A stretch of 5,110 bases of DNA from Chloroflexota bacterium (lineage in GTDB: Bacteria > Chloroflexota > Dehalococcoidia > SHYB01). Below, in pieces: positions 1 to 5,110 of the stretch. Positions within the stretch are counted from its first letter, which is position 1. Each line of letters starts with the position of its first letter. The notes under the pieces were generated by a model. It searched no databases, was not told the DNA's origin, and saw nothing but the letters and a program-made list of their open reading frames with translations. The stretch is from positions 1 to 5,110 of the forward strand of contig JACQEE010000230.1 in assembly GCA_016200725.1 (NCBI GenBank), given 5' to 3'. The position numbers and the translations under genes are program-made.

Positions 1-962
1 ATTGGCTGTTTCGCGTGCTGCATCCACAGCGTCTTCCACGCCAGCCAATGCCAACACTCGAGGTCCAACGCCATCTCGGTGAGGCGGTGCCGTACGAGCA
101 AGTCTTTACTCATAGGACGCCCGTCGCGCTGCGTCTCGCGGCAGTACTGGGCGAGATCGTCGAGCGTGCGTTTGAGTCGCGCCCACTCCCGCAGCGGCGT
201 GATGTTACCGTACAGGCCAAAGCCGATGTACGACCATCCCTTGTTCTTCTCGCCGATGAGGTTCGCCGCCGGGACGCGCACGTTCACAAGAAATACGTCG
301 CTGTGGAGAGCACCGTCGAGGCCCTTGTGCGGACGCACCGTGATGCCCGGCGCGTGCATGTCGACGACGAACAGGCTGATGCCGCGATGCCTTGGCGCGT
401 CCGGATCGGTGCGCCCAGCGAGCCAAAGCACATCGCCGTAGTGCGCGAGCGTGTTGAACGCCTTCTGGCCATTGACCACGTACTCGTCGCCGCGCTGGTC
501 CGCTCGAGTGCGCAGCGAGGCGAGGTCCGAGCCAGCCTCCGGCTCTGAGTAGCCCTCGGCGAAGATCAACTCGGAGCGCGCGATGCCCGGCAGGTAGCGC
601 CGCTTCTGCTCCTCCGTACCGAACGTGAAGATGATCGGCCCAGCGGTGAAGATGCCGATTGGGTTCGCCGACGGCGCATGGCGGTAGTAGTACTCTTCGG
701 CGAAGACGCCCTGCTCGATGAGGCTCGCGCCGCCGCCCTCGTACTCCTTCGGCCAGTGCATGAGCAGCCAGCCGCGAGCGGCTACCTTGCGCTCGAACGT
801 GCGCGCGAACTCGACCTCCGCCGGGTCGGGCGTCCCTGGCAGAACGTCGTGGTGGTCGTGCGGCAACTCACGGTCGAGGAACTCACGCACTTCGAGGCGG
901 AAGCGCTCCTGCTCAGGCGTGAAGGAGAAGTCCATCGCGAAGGTTGTATCGTTTGCGTTCAT
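1..962 (-). CDS. Acyl-CoA dehydrogenase family protein (C-terminus cut by window edge)
   Basis: Flavoenzyme expected to oxidise an acyl-CoA to a 2,3-enoyl-CoA in the cytoplasm, passing electrons to an electron-transfer flavoprotein (family knowledge). Reverse-strand reading gives 320 open codons with no stop before the edge. The N-terminal helical domain begins MDFSFTPEQERFRLEVREFL (residues 10-29). The middle beta domain has FAEGYSEPEAGSD (134-146), the flavin/substrate-binding signature, then YVVNGQKAFNTLAHYGD (161-177). The C-terminal helical domain starts near residue 240. Family members are about 380-400 residues, so some 60-80 residues are missing, including the usual catalytic glutamate region, and activity cannot be judged. 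The start is uncertain. ATG at 962 lies inside a palindromic repeat and gives the longest frame; ATG at 935 (residue 10) gives the MDF start common in this family. Neither has a clear Shine-Dalgarno sequence. It lies 31 bp downstream of the crotonase gene on the same strand, probably co-transcribed. Substrate unknown. Confidence 0.93.
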   Translation of the reverse strand, partial: MNANDTTFAMDFSFTPEQERFRLEVREFLDRELPHDHHDVLPGTPDPAEVEFARTFERKVAARGWLLMHWPKEYEGGGASLIEQGVFAEEYYYRHAPSANPIGIFTAGPIIFTFGTEEQKRRYLPGIARSELIFAEGYSEPEAGSDLASLRTRADQRGDEYVVNGQKAFNTLAHYGDVLWLAGRTDPDAPRHRGISLFVVDMHAPGITVRPHKGLDGALHSDVFLVNVRVPAANLIGEKNKGWSYIGFGLYGNITPLREWARLKRTLDDLAQYCRETQRDGRPMSKDLLVRHRLTEMALDLECWHWLAWKTLWMQHAKQP

Positions 963-989
963 GGTTCGACAGGCTCACCATGAACGCAA
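953..989. repeat. Perfect 13-bp inverted repeat (REP-like palindrome) in the crotonase/dehydrogenase gap
   Basis: The arms TTGCGTTCATGGT (953-965) and ACCATGAACGCAA (977-989) are exact reverse complements around an 11-base loop (966-976). The element occupies nearly the whole gap between the crotonase stop codon (994-996) and the dehydrogenase coding region. In transcript it could form a strong hairpin, but no U-tract follows, so a classical intrinsic terminator is unlikely. From memory, the TTCGACAGGCTCA-type core resembles small palindromic repeats scattered between genes in many GC-rich environmental genomes. That resemblance is recalled, not searched. It might tune expression of the downstream gene or protect the upstream message from 3' decay. 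The left arm contains the ATG at 962 that may start the dehydrogenase. Confidence 0.8.
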
Positions 990-993
990 GATG

Positions 994-1920
994 CTAGGTG
1001 TCGCTCTTGGGAGCCTGCGCGTCCTTGTCACCTGAGAAGCGCGCATCGCTGTCCATCCGGCCTCGGAAGCGCTCGTCCTTCTCGTGCATGGCGGCAGTGG
1101 CGCCCTTGTCGCGACGCGACTTGAAGAAGTTCACTTCGTCAGGCTCGTAGCGGATATTGGTCCCCAGTGTGTGCGCGATGGCCCCGTAGTCGAAGGCGCT
1201 GCGCACGCCCATCATGTCGAACAGCAGGTTGAAGGTGAACTTGCCCATCACCACGCCGTCGGCGGGAATCTGCGCTAGCGTCTCTGCCATCTTGTTCGTC
1301 GCTCCCTCGAGTTGATCGAGGGGCACGACCTGGTTGATGACGTTGCGCCGATAAGCCTCGTCGGCAGACATGAGCCGGCCAGTGAAATCGAGTTCCTTGG
1401 CCAGCGTCACGCCAAGGCGCAGGATCCACAGCAGCGTATTCTGGTGGTAACCAGGGCCAACGATGCGTACGCCAGGGTGGCCGAACTTCGCGTCGTCGGA
1501 GGCGATGCACATGTCGCACATGAGCGCGATGTGAAAGCCACCGCCGATCGCGTAGCCGTGTACCTGGGCAATGGTGGCCTTCGAGCAGTAGAAGATCTTC
1601 TGGAAGAACTCGTTGCTGCGCTTGTCGACCGTGAGCCTTCGACGGATACTCGGACGCCGCTCCTTCTCGCCGGGCTTGGGCTCCTTCCAACCGTAGCCTC
1701 GCCCGACCTGGCCGAGGTCGCCGCCGGAGCAGAACGATTTGCCCGTGCCTCTGAAGATGAGCACCTTGAGGTCATCGTCCATCTCGACGAGGTCGATAGC
1801 GTCCTTGATCTCTTCCATCATGCCCGGATTGTGAGCGTTCATCTTCTCCGGGCGATTAAGCGTGATTCGGGCAATGTGGGTCTGCGGGTCACTTTCGAGG
1901 ATGATGAACTCGTAGGCCAC
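994..1920 (-). CDS. Enoyl-CoA hydratase/isomerase (crotonase) family protein
   Basis: A 308-residue crotonase-fold protein, expected to bind an acyl-CoA and stabilise a thioester enolate in an oxyanion hole. Visible landmarks are ITLNRPEKMNAHN (19-31), CSGGDL (64-69, first oxyanion-hole strand), HGYAIGGGFHIALMCD (121-136, second oxyanion-hole helix), FGHPGVRIVGPG (146-157) and a C-terminal FFKSRRDKGATAAMHEKDERF stretch (265-285). It is longer than typical 255-270-residue members because of a charged insert around 75-100 and a polar tail after 285. The two glutamates of classical enoyl-CoA hydratases are absent: His130 follows GGGF where GGGCE is usual, and Gly150 stands where FGQPE has Glu. 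Water addition by the standard mechanism is therefore doubtful; isomerase, hydrolase, lyase or another crotonase activity is possible. The start is GTG at 1920, preceded by a good Shine-Dalgarno. It is the first gene of the minus-strand pair, ahead of the acyl-CoA dehydrogenase. Confidence 0.93.
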   Translation of the reverse strand: MAYEFIILESDPQTHIARITLNRPEKMNAHNPGMMEEIKDAIDLVEMDDDLKVLIFRGTGKSFCSGGDLGQVGRGYGWKEPKPGEKERRPSIRRRLTVDKRSNEFFQKIFYCSKATIAQVHGYAIGGGFHIALMCDMCIASDDAKFGHPGVRIVGPGYHQNTLLWILRLGVTLAKELDFTGRLMSADEAYRRNVINQVVPLDQLEGATNKMAETLAQIPADGVVMGKFTFNLLFDMMGVRSAFDYGAIAHTLGTNIRYEPDEVNFFKSRRDKGATAAMHEKDERFRGRMDSDARFSGDKDAQAPKSDT

Positions 1921-1925
1921 CGCAG

Positions 1926-1931
1926 CCTCCC
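1926..1931 (-). promoter_or_regulatory. Ribosome binding site for the GTG-started crotonase
   Basis: On the minus strand this reads GGGAGG, five bases before the GTG at 1920-1918. It decides the start, because the coding frame opens with GTG rather than ATG and the N-terminus MAYEFIILES is family-like. Confidence 0.75.
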
Positions 1932-1954
1932 GCCAAACGTCTCCGCCGGTCGCT

Positions 1955-1976
1955 CCCCTTCCCTCTCAGGAAGGGG
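1955..1976. repeat. GC-rich hairpin (8-bp perfect stem) in the divergent control region
   Basis: CCCCTTCC (1955-1962) and GGAAGGGG (1969-1976) are exact reverse complements around a 6-base loop, followed by a further G-rich run to about 1982. If the minus-strand promoter proposed here is right, the hairpin lies in the 5' leader of the crotonase message, about 35 bases before its start codon. It is not placed as a terminator: it sits between divergent genes and has no T-tract. It may be a dispersed intergenic repeat of the kind common in GC-rich environmental genomes (impression only) or a leader structure. Confidence 0.6.
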
Positions 1977-1993
1977 CAGGGGCTAGGTTCTTC

Positions 1994-2023
1994 TTGCCAG
2001 GCCGGAAGAGTGGCACCCATAAT
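1994..2023 (+). promoter_or_regulatory. Sigma-70-like promoter for the CoA-transferase operon
   Basis: TTGCCA (1994-1999, five of six matches to TTGACA), an 18-base spacer, then CATAAT (2018-2023, five of six to TATAAT). Transcription would start near 2030, leaving a leader of about 35 bases before the ATG at 2066. The -10 block is the most AT-rich part of the gap. This is a motif match only; GC-rich organisms often use other promoter types. Confidence 0.45.
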
Positions 2024-2047
2024 AGGCGCGCCCTCAGGAGCAGTCAA
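2019..2047 (-). promoter_or_regulatory. Sigma-70-like promoter for the crotonase/dehydrogenase operon
   Basis: Read on the minus strand: TTGACT (2047-2042, five of six), a 17-base spacer, then TATTAT (2024-2019, five of six). Transcription would begin near 2012 and run leftward through the 1955-1976 hairpin to the GTG at 1920, giving a leader of about 90 bases. Its -10 hexamer occupies almost the same bases as the -10 of the plus-strand promoter, so the two could not be melted by separate polymerases at once. Confidence 0.45.
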
Positions 2048-2065
2048 CGAACGCCGCGGAGACAC

Positions 2066-3265
2066 ATGGCCGACCCGCTGCTTTCAGGCGTCACCGTCGT
2101 CGACCTGACGCACCACGTCGCCGGGCCGTACTGCACGAAGTTGCTGGCCCTCAGCGGCGCCGACGTTATCAAGATCGAGCGGCCCCGTACCGGCGACCCC
2201 TCGCGCCAAGCAGGCCCATTCCCCGGCGACATTTCGCACCCCGAAAAGAGTGCGCTTTTTCTGTACCTGAACACAGGAAAGCACAGCGTCACTCTGGACC
2301 TGAAACGGGACGAAGGCCGGAGCCTGGTCGAGCGCCTCGTCCGCGACGCCGACATCGTGGTCGAGAACTTCTCGCCCCGCGTCCTGCCCTCTCTTGGCCT
2401 CTCCTACGCCTCTCTGCGCCGCATCAACCCACGACTTGTCGTCACCTCAATCTCCAACTTCGGCCAGACTGGCCCATGTTGCGACTACCGCGCCACGAAT
2501 CTGACGCTCAGCGCGATGAGCGTAGGCATGTCCCAGCAGGGCGCCGAGGACCGCGAGCCGCTGAAACTGGGCGGTCGCCAAGTCGAATACATGGGCGGCG
2601 TCATGGCGCTCACCGCTACGATCGGCGCGCTCTTCCGTCGCGACATCGACGGGGTCGGCCAGCGCGTCGACATCTCGCTTTTCGAGGCCGCGGCCACCAA
2701 CGACGAAGGTAGTTATGTCACGTATGGCTACCAGGGCGTCCTACGGACTCAGAAGCCAAACCGTCACGCCTGGGGCCATCCCGCGGGCATCTACCCCTGC
2801 CGCGACGGCCACCTCATCGTCATGCCCGGCTATGGCAACATCGAGTCGCTAGCCCTGCTCGTCGAGCAGCCCGAGTTGGCCGAGCACCCGCTGTTCAAGG
2901 ACCGCTACGCGCGGCAGCAGCGACCGCAGGAGTTCGATGCGTTGGTCCTTCCTTGGCTCAAGGCGCACGACAAGCACGACATCGTTCGCCGCGCGCAGGA
3001 GTTGCGCATGCCCTTCTCGCCCGTCCTCACCGTCGGCGAGCTGTTCGACGACGCGCAGTTGGCCTCGCGACAGTTCTTCCAGGCCATCGAGCACCCCGAG
3101 GCTGGCGACCTCGCCTACCCCAGTGGCCCCTTCCGCCTCGACAAGTCCTTCCCGCCTTTGCGACGCGCTCCTCTCCTTGGCGAACACACCGAAGAGGTGC
3201 TGGGCGATCGCCTCGGCGTCACCAAGCGCGAGTTGGCCAGGCTGCGAAAGCAGGGTATCGTCTGA
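2066..3265 (+). CDS. CaiB/BaiF family (family III) CoA-transferase, Glu at the nucleophile position
   Basis: A 399-residue member of the family III CoA-transferases, which exchange CoA between an acyl-CoA and a carboxylic acid in the cytoplasm as interlocked dimers. The N-terminal Rossmann-like part has LLSGVTVVDLTHHVAGPYC (5-23) and SGADVIKIERPRTGDPSR (30-47). It is followed by FLYLNTGKHSVTLDL (65-79), VVENFSPRVL (98-107) and INPRLVVTSISNFGQTGP (120-137). The C-terminus GEHTEEVLGDRLG (372-384) is typical. Aligning back from ALFRR (188-192) puts Glu174 where formyl-CoA transferase has its catalytic Asp169, so this subunit may be inactive alone or differ in mechanism. Start: ATG 2066 has GGAG (2058-2061) upstream and gives the usual short N-terminus; the frame stays open upstream but lacks homology-like sequence. 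It is the first gene of the plus-strand operon, and its TGA overlaps the next ATG (TGATG). The substrate cannot be read from the sequence. Confidence 0.95.
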   Translation: MADPLLSGVTVVDLTHHVAGPYCTKLLALSGADVIKIERPRTGDPSRQAGPFPGDISHPEKSALFLYLNTGKHSVTLDLKRDEGRSLVERLVRDADIVVENFSPRVLPSLGLSYASLRRINPRLVVTSISNFGQTGPCCDYRATNLTLSAMSVGMSQQGAEDREPLKLGGRQVEYMGGVMALTATIGALFRRDIDGVGQRVDISLFEAAATNDEGSYVTYGYQGVLRTQKPNRHAWGHPAGIYPCRDGHLIVMPGYGNIESLALLVEQPELAEHPLFKDRYARQQRPQEFDALVLPWLKAHDKHDIVRRAQELRMPFSPVLTVGELFDDAQLASRQFFQAIEHPEAGDLAYPSGPFRLDKSFPPLRRAPLLGEHTEEVLGDRLGVTKRELARLRKQGIV

Positions 3266-4620
3266 TGGCAGGCGTCCTTGCAGGCGTCCGCATCCTCGAC
3301 CTCACCCGCGCCTACGCGGGACCAATCGGCACTCGCATGCTCGCCGATATGGGCGCGGAGGTAATCAAGGTCGAAGCGGTGCAGATGATCGACATGCCCA
3401 GCCGCCGCCTCGCCTACGCCGAAAACGCCCTGGACGACGAGCCGTGGAACCGCTCGGGCGTCTTCCACTGGCTGAACAACAACAAACGGGGCATTACGCT
3501 CAACCTCTCCGACGCGAAGGGTATCGAGTTGGTGCGTGAGTTGGTCAAGATCAGCGATGTGGTGGCCGAGAACCACAGCCCGCGCGTCATGAAGAACCTA
3601 GACCTGGACTACGACAGCCTGCGCCAGCTCAACCCTAGCGTCATCCTCGTATCGATGTCCGGCTTTGGGCAGACCGGGCCGCACCGCGACTTCGTCGCCT
3701 ACGCTTCAGTGATGGAAGCCGCTGGCGGGCTCACCGCGATGAATGGCTACACCGGCGATACGCCGCGCAACAGCGGCACCGCCTACGGCGACTGGGTACT
3801 CGGCGCGCACGGGGCCGCGAGCGTCGTCCTCGCTCTCTTTCGACGCCAGCGCACTGGCCAAGGCGCCTACATCGACGTCGCCGGCCGCGAGGCGGTCACC
3901 AGCCATATCGGCGAGGCCGTGCTCGACTTCTCGATGAACCGTCGCGTGGCGAAGCCCGCTGGTAACAGCGACGGCACCACCACACCGCACGACTGCTTCC
4001 GCTGCAAGGATGGCTGGATCGCAATCGCGGTCACCAACGATTGCGACTGGCAGCGCTTGTGCGACACAATCAGCCAGCCAGCGAACCCTCGATTCGCAAC
4101 GGAGACTGGCCGCTGGCAGCACCGCGACGAGGTGCGCCGCCTCGTCGAAACGTGGACGTTCCAACGTACCGCCCACGATGCCTTCGGGGTGCTGCAACGC
4201 GCCGGCATCCCCGCCGGGCCCGTTCTCGACGCGCGCGATGTTATGCTCGACCCCCACATGACTGAACGCCGCTTCTTCGAGCCTATCAACCACCCCGCAG
4301 TCGGTCGTCGCCTGCACAACCGCCACATGCCCGCGCGATTCAGCGGACAGGCCACGGAGCCGATGCGTCCCGCGCCGCGCGTCGGCGAACACAACGCTGA
4401 CATCCTCCATTTCCTCCTCGGCCTCGACGCCAGAGGCTTTGCGAGGCTGGAGAAGGAACGCATCATCGGCAATGCGCCCGACAAGTTGCCGCGCTCGGCT
4501 ACCGAACTACCCCTCAACCAGCCACTCTGGGAGCGCGAGGGGCTCATTCGCCTCGACCATGACTACAATGAACGTCTATCGAAGGCGTATGGGGAACGGC
4601 TGGGAGCAATGAGCAAGTGA
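3265..4620 (+). CDS. CaiB/BaiF family (family III) CoA-transferase with intact catalytic Asp
   Basis: A 451-residue family III CoA-transferase. Landmarks are LAGVRILDLTRAYAGPIGTR (5-24), MGAEVIKVEAV (29-39), NNNKRGITLNL (71-81), VAENHSPRVMKNLDLDYDSL (100-119), LNPSVILVSMSGFGQTGPHR (122-141) and YGDWVLG (174-180). Asp176 of that last motif aligns with the catalytic Asp169 of formyl-CoA transferase, which forms the covalent aspartyl intermediates, so this copy looks catalytically competent. It then has ALFRRQRTGQGAYIDV (190-205), a C-terminal return RVGEHNADILHFLLG (372-386), and a tail of about 50 residues past the usual family end. Start: ATG 3265 overlaps the previous stop, and family similarity begins right there, which points to translational coupling with the upstream transferase. 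Its own TGA (4618-4620) overlaps the GTG of the third gene. It shares motifs but only modest similarity with its neighbour, so this is not a recent duplication. Substrate unknown. Confidence 0.95.
   Translation: MAGVLAGVRILDLTRAYAGPIGTRMLADMGAEVIKVEAVQMIDMPSRRLAYAENALDDEPWNRSGVFHWLNNNKRGITLNLSDAKGIELVRELVKISDVVAENHSPRVMKNLDLDYDSLRQLNPSVILVSMSGFGQTGPHRDFVAYASVMEAAGGLTAMNGYTGDTPRNSGTAYGDWVLGAHGAASVVLALFRRQRTGQGAYIDVAGREAVTSHIGEAVLDFSMNRRVAKPAGNSDGTTTPHDCFRCKDGWIAIAVTNDCDWQRLCDTISQPANPRFATETGRWQHRDEVRRLVETWTFQRTAHDAFGVLQRAGIPAGPVLDARDVMLDPHMTERRFFEPINHPAVGRRLHNRHMPARFSGQATEPMRPAPRVGEHNADILHFLLGLDARGFARLEKERIIGNAPDKLPRSATELPLNQPLWEREGLIRLDHDYNERLSKAYGERLGAMSK
4602..4606 (+). promoter_or_regulatory. 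Ribosome binding site for the third CoA-transferase reading frame
   Basis: GGGAG inside the last codons of the second transferase gene, ten bases before GTG at 4617. It supports GTG as the original start of the now broken third gene; the nearby ATG at 4609 is in the upstream gene's frame. Confidence 0.5.
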
Positions 4621-5110
4621 GACCTACAGGCCAGCGTGTCGGCCCCCTCACACCGTTCCGTGCCCTCGATCTCACCAGCGACATCGGCTTCCTCTGCGGC
4701 CGCATCCTCGCCGAGCTCGGCTGCGAGGTGATCAAGGTCGAGCCGCCCGGCAACTCAATCCGCGCCTCATCGTCACCTCGATCACGCCATTCGGCCAGAC
4801 TGGGCCCTACCGCGACTTCAACGGCTCGGACATCGTCTGCCTCGCCATGAGCGGCCTCATGTACGTCATTGGCGACTCCGATCGTCAACCGGTGCGCCTC
4901 ACTGCCGACCAGGCCTACCTCTATGCCGGCGCCGAGGCGACATCGGCGACCGTCGCTGCACACTACCGCCGCGAGGCGACCGGCGAGGGCCAGCACATCG
5001 ACGTCTCGGTGCAAGAGGCTATCGCGTGGACGATGGGCAACGAGTCGCGCAGTTACGAGATCAACAAGACGATTTCGAAGCGCCGTGGACGGGCTGTGCA
5101 AGGCGGAAAA
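4617..5110 (+). pseudogene. CaiB/BaiF family CoA-transferase, broken by an internal deletion and frameshift; 3' end beyond window
   Basis: Starting at GTG 4617, the first frame gives FRALDLTSDIGFLCGRILAE (14-33) and LGCEVIKVEPPG (34-45), a good family III N-terminus. From about 4752 that frame turns to low-complexity Ser/Arg sequence and stops at 4850. Another frame carries the rest of the family from 4754: LNPRLIVTSITPFGQTGPYR, then YLYAGAEATSATVAAHYRRE, ATGEGQHIDVSVQEA and on to the edge with no stop. Compared with the first transferase, residues about 44-118 (roughly 75 codons, including the NTGK.S and ENFSP regions) are missing and the frame is shifted. The position aligned with the catalytic Asp is Tyr, so even the ancestor may have been non-catalytic. 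The downstream frame has an internal ATG at 4847 but would lack the CoA-binding N-terminus. It overlaps the second transferase stop by GTGA. A misassembly is the main alternative. Confidence 0.85.

Noticed and set aside
15..548. Plus-strand open frame (177 codons) at the left end
   Set aside because: It is the complement of the acyl-CoA dehydrogenase, whose minus-strand translation shows clear family motifs across this region.
953..989. Intrinsic terminator after the crotonase gene
   Set aside because: The hairpin is strong but has no following U-tract on the minus-strand transcript, and a same-strand gene begins at once.
1312..1986. Long plus-strand open frame (224 codons) opposite the crotonase gene
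   Set aside because: It lies antisense to a clear crotonase with complete family motifs. The translation shows no recognisable domain, and such frames are expected opposite GC-rich genes.
1994..2065. Earlier start for the first CoA-transferase (frame open from ATG 1994)
   Set aside because: The extra 24 residues are Arg-rich and unlike the family, they would overlap the proposed promoter, and ATG 2066 has a GGAG site and the typical N-terminus.
3706..4410. Long minus-strand open frame (234 codons) inside the second CoA-transferase
   Set aside because: It is antisense to an intact catalytic CoA-transferase; its composition is Ala/Val/Arg-rich without motifs and it has no upstream signal.
4740..4760. 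Programmed ribosomal frameshift in the third CoA-transferase
   Set aside because: A frameshift would restore the frame but not the roughly 75 missing residues, and no slippery homopolymer is present at the junction.
4544..5101. Minus-strand open frame (185 codons) across the third transferase region
   Set aside because: The plus strand carries family motifs in two frames over the same bases; the antisense product has no recognisable features.

Overview
The window is GC-rich, tightly packed bacterial DNA with two divergent gene groups that carry out coenzyme-A thioester chemistry. No rRNA, tRNA, CRISPR array, transposase or phage gene is visible. The organism cannot be fixed from the sequence. 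The high GC content, the cluster of CaiB/BaiF CoA-transferases, acyl-CoA dehydrogenase and crotonase, and the small palindromic repeats in gene gaps would suit an environmental Chloroflexota-, Actinomycetota- or Proteobacteria-like bacterium. I lean weakly to Chloroflexota.

Layout. The minus strand (1-1920) holds an enoyl-CoA hydratase/isomerase-like gene (994-1920, GTG start), followed downstream by an acyl-CoA dehydrogenase that runs off the left edge (1-962). The short gap between them is almost filled by a 13-bp-arm palindrome (953-989). The control region (1921-2065) separates the divergent groups. It contains two promoter-like sequences that face apart and share one AT-rich -10 block near 2018-2024, plus a GC-rich hairpin (1955-1976) that would lie in the minus-strand leader. 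The plus strand (2066-5110) carries three tandem family III CoA-transferase (CaiB/BaiF) genes: 2066-3265, 3265-4620 (TGATG stop/start overlap) and a third starting with GTG at 4617. The third has lost about 75 internal codons and its frame, so it looks like a pseudogene; it runs off the right edge.

How the parts may work together. Family III CoA-transferases move CoA from a donor thioester to a free carboxylic acid. An acyl-CoA dehydrogenase then introduces a double bond, and a crotonase acts on the resulting enoyl-CoA or a related thioester. This gene set resembles the carnitine (cai) type of arrangement and other acid-degradation clusters, but nothing visible identifies the substrate. The main points of interest are: only the second CoA-transferase keeps an aspartate at the family's nucleophile position (the first has Glu, the third Tyr), which suggests a catalytic/non-catalytic subunit pair; the crotonase lacks both glutamates of classical hydratases; the third transferase gene is broken; and a palindromic repeat supplies one of the two possible start codons of the dehydrogenase.
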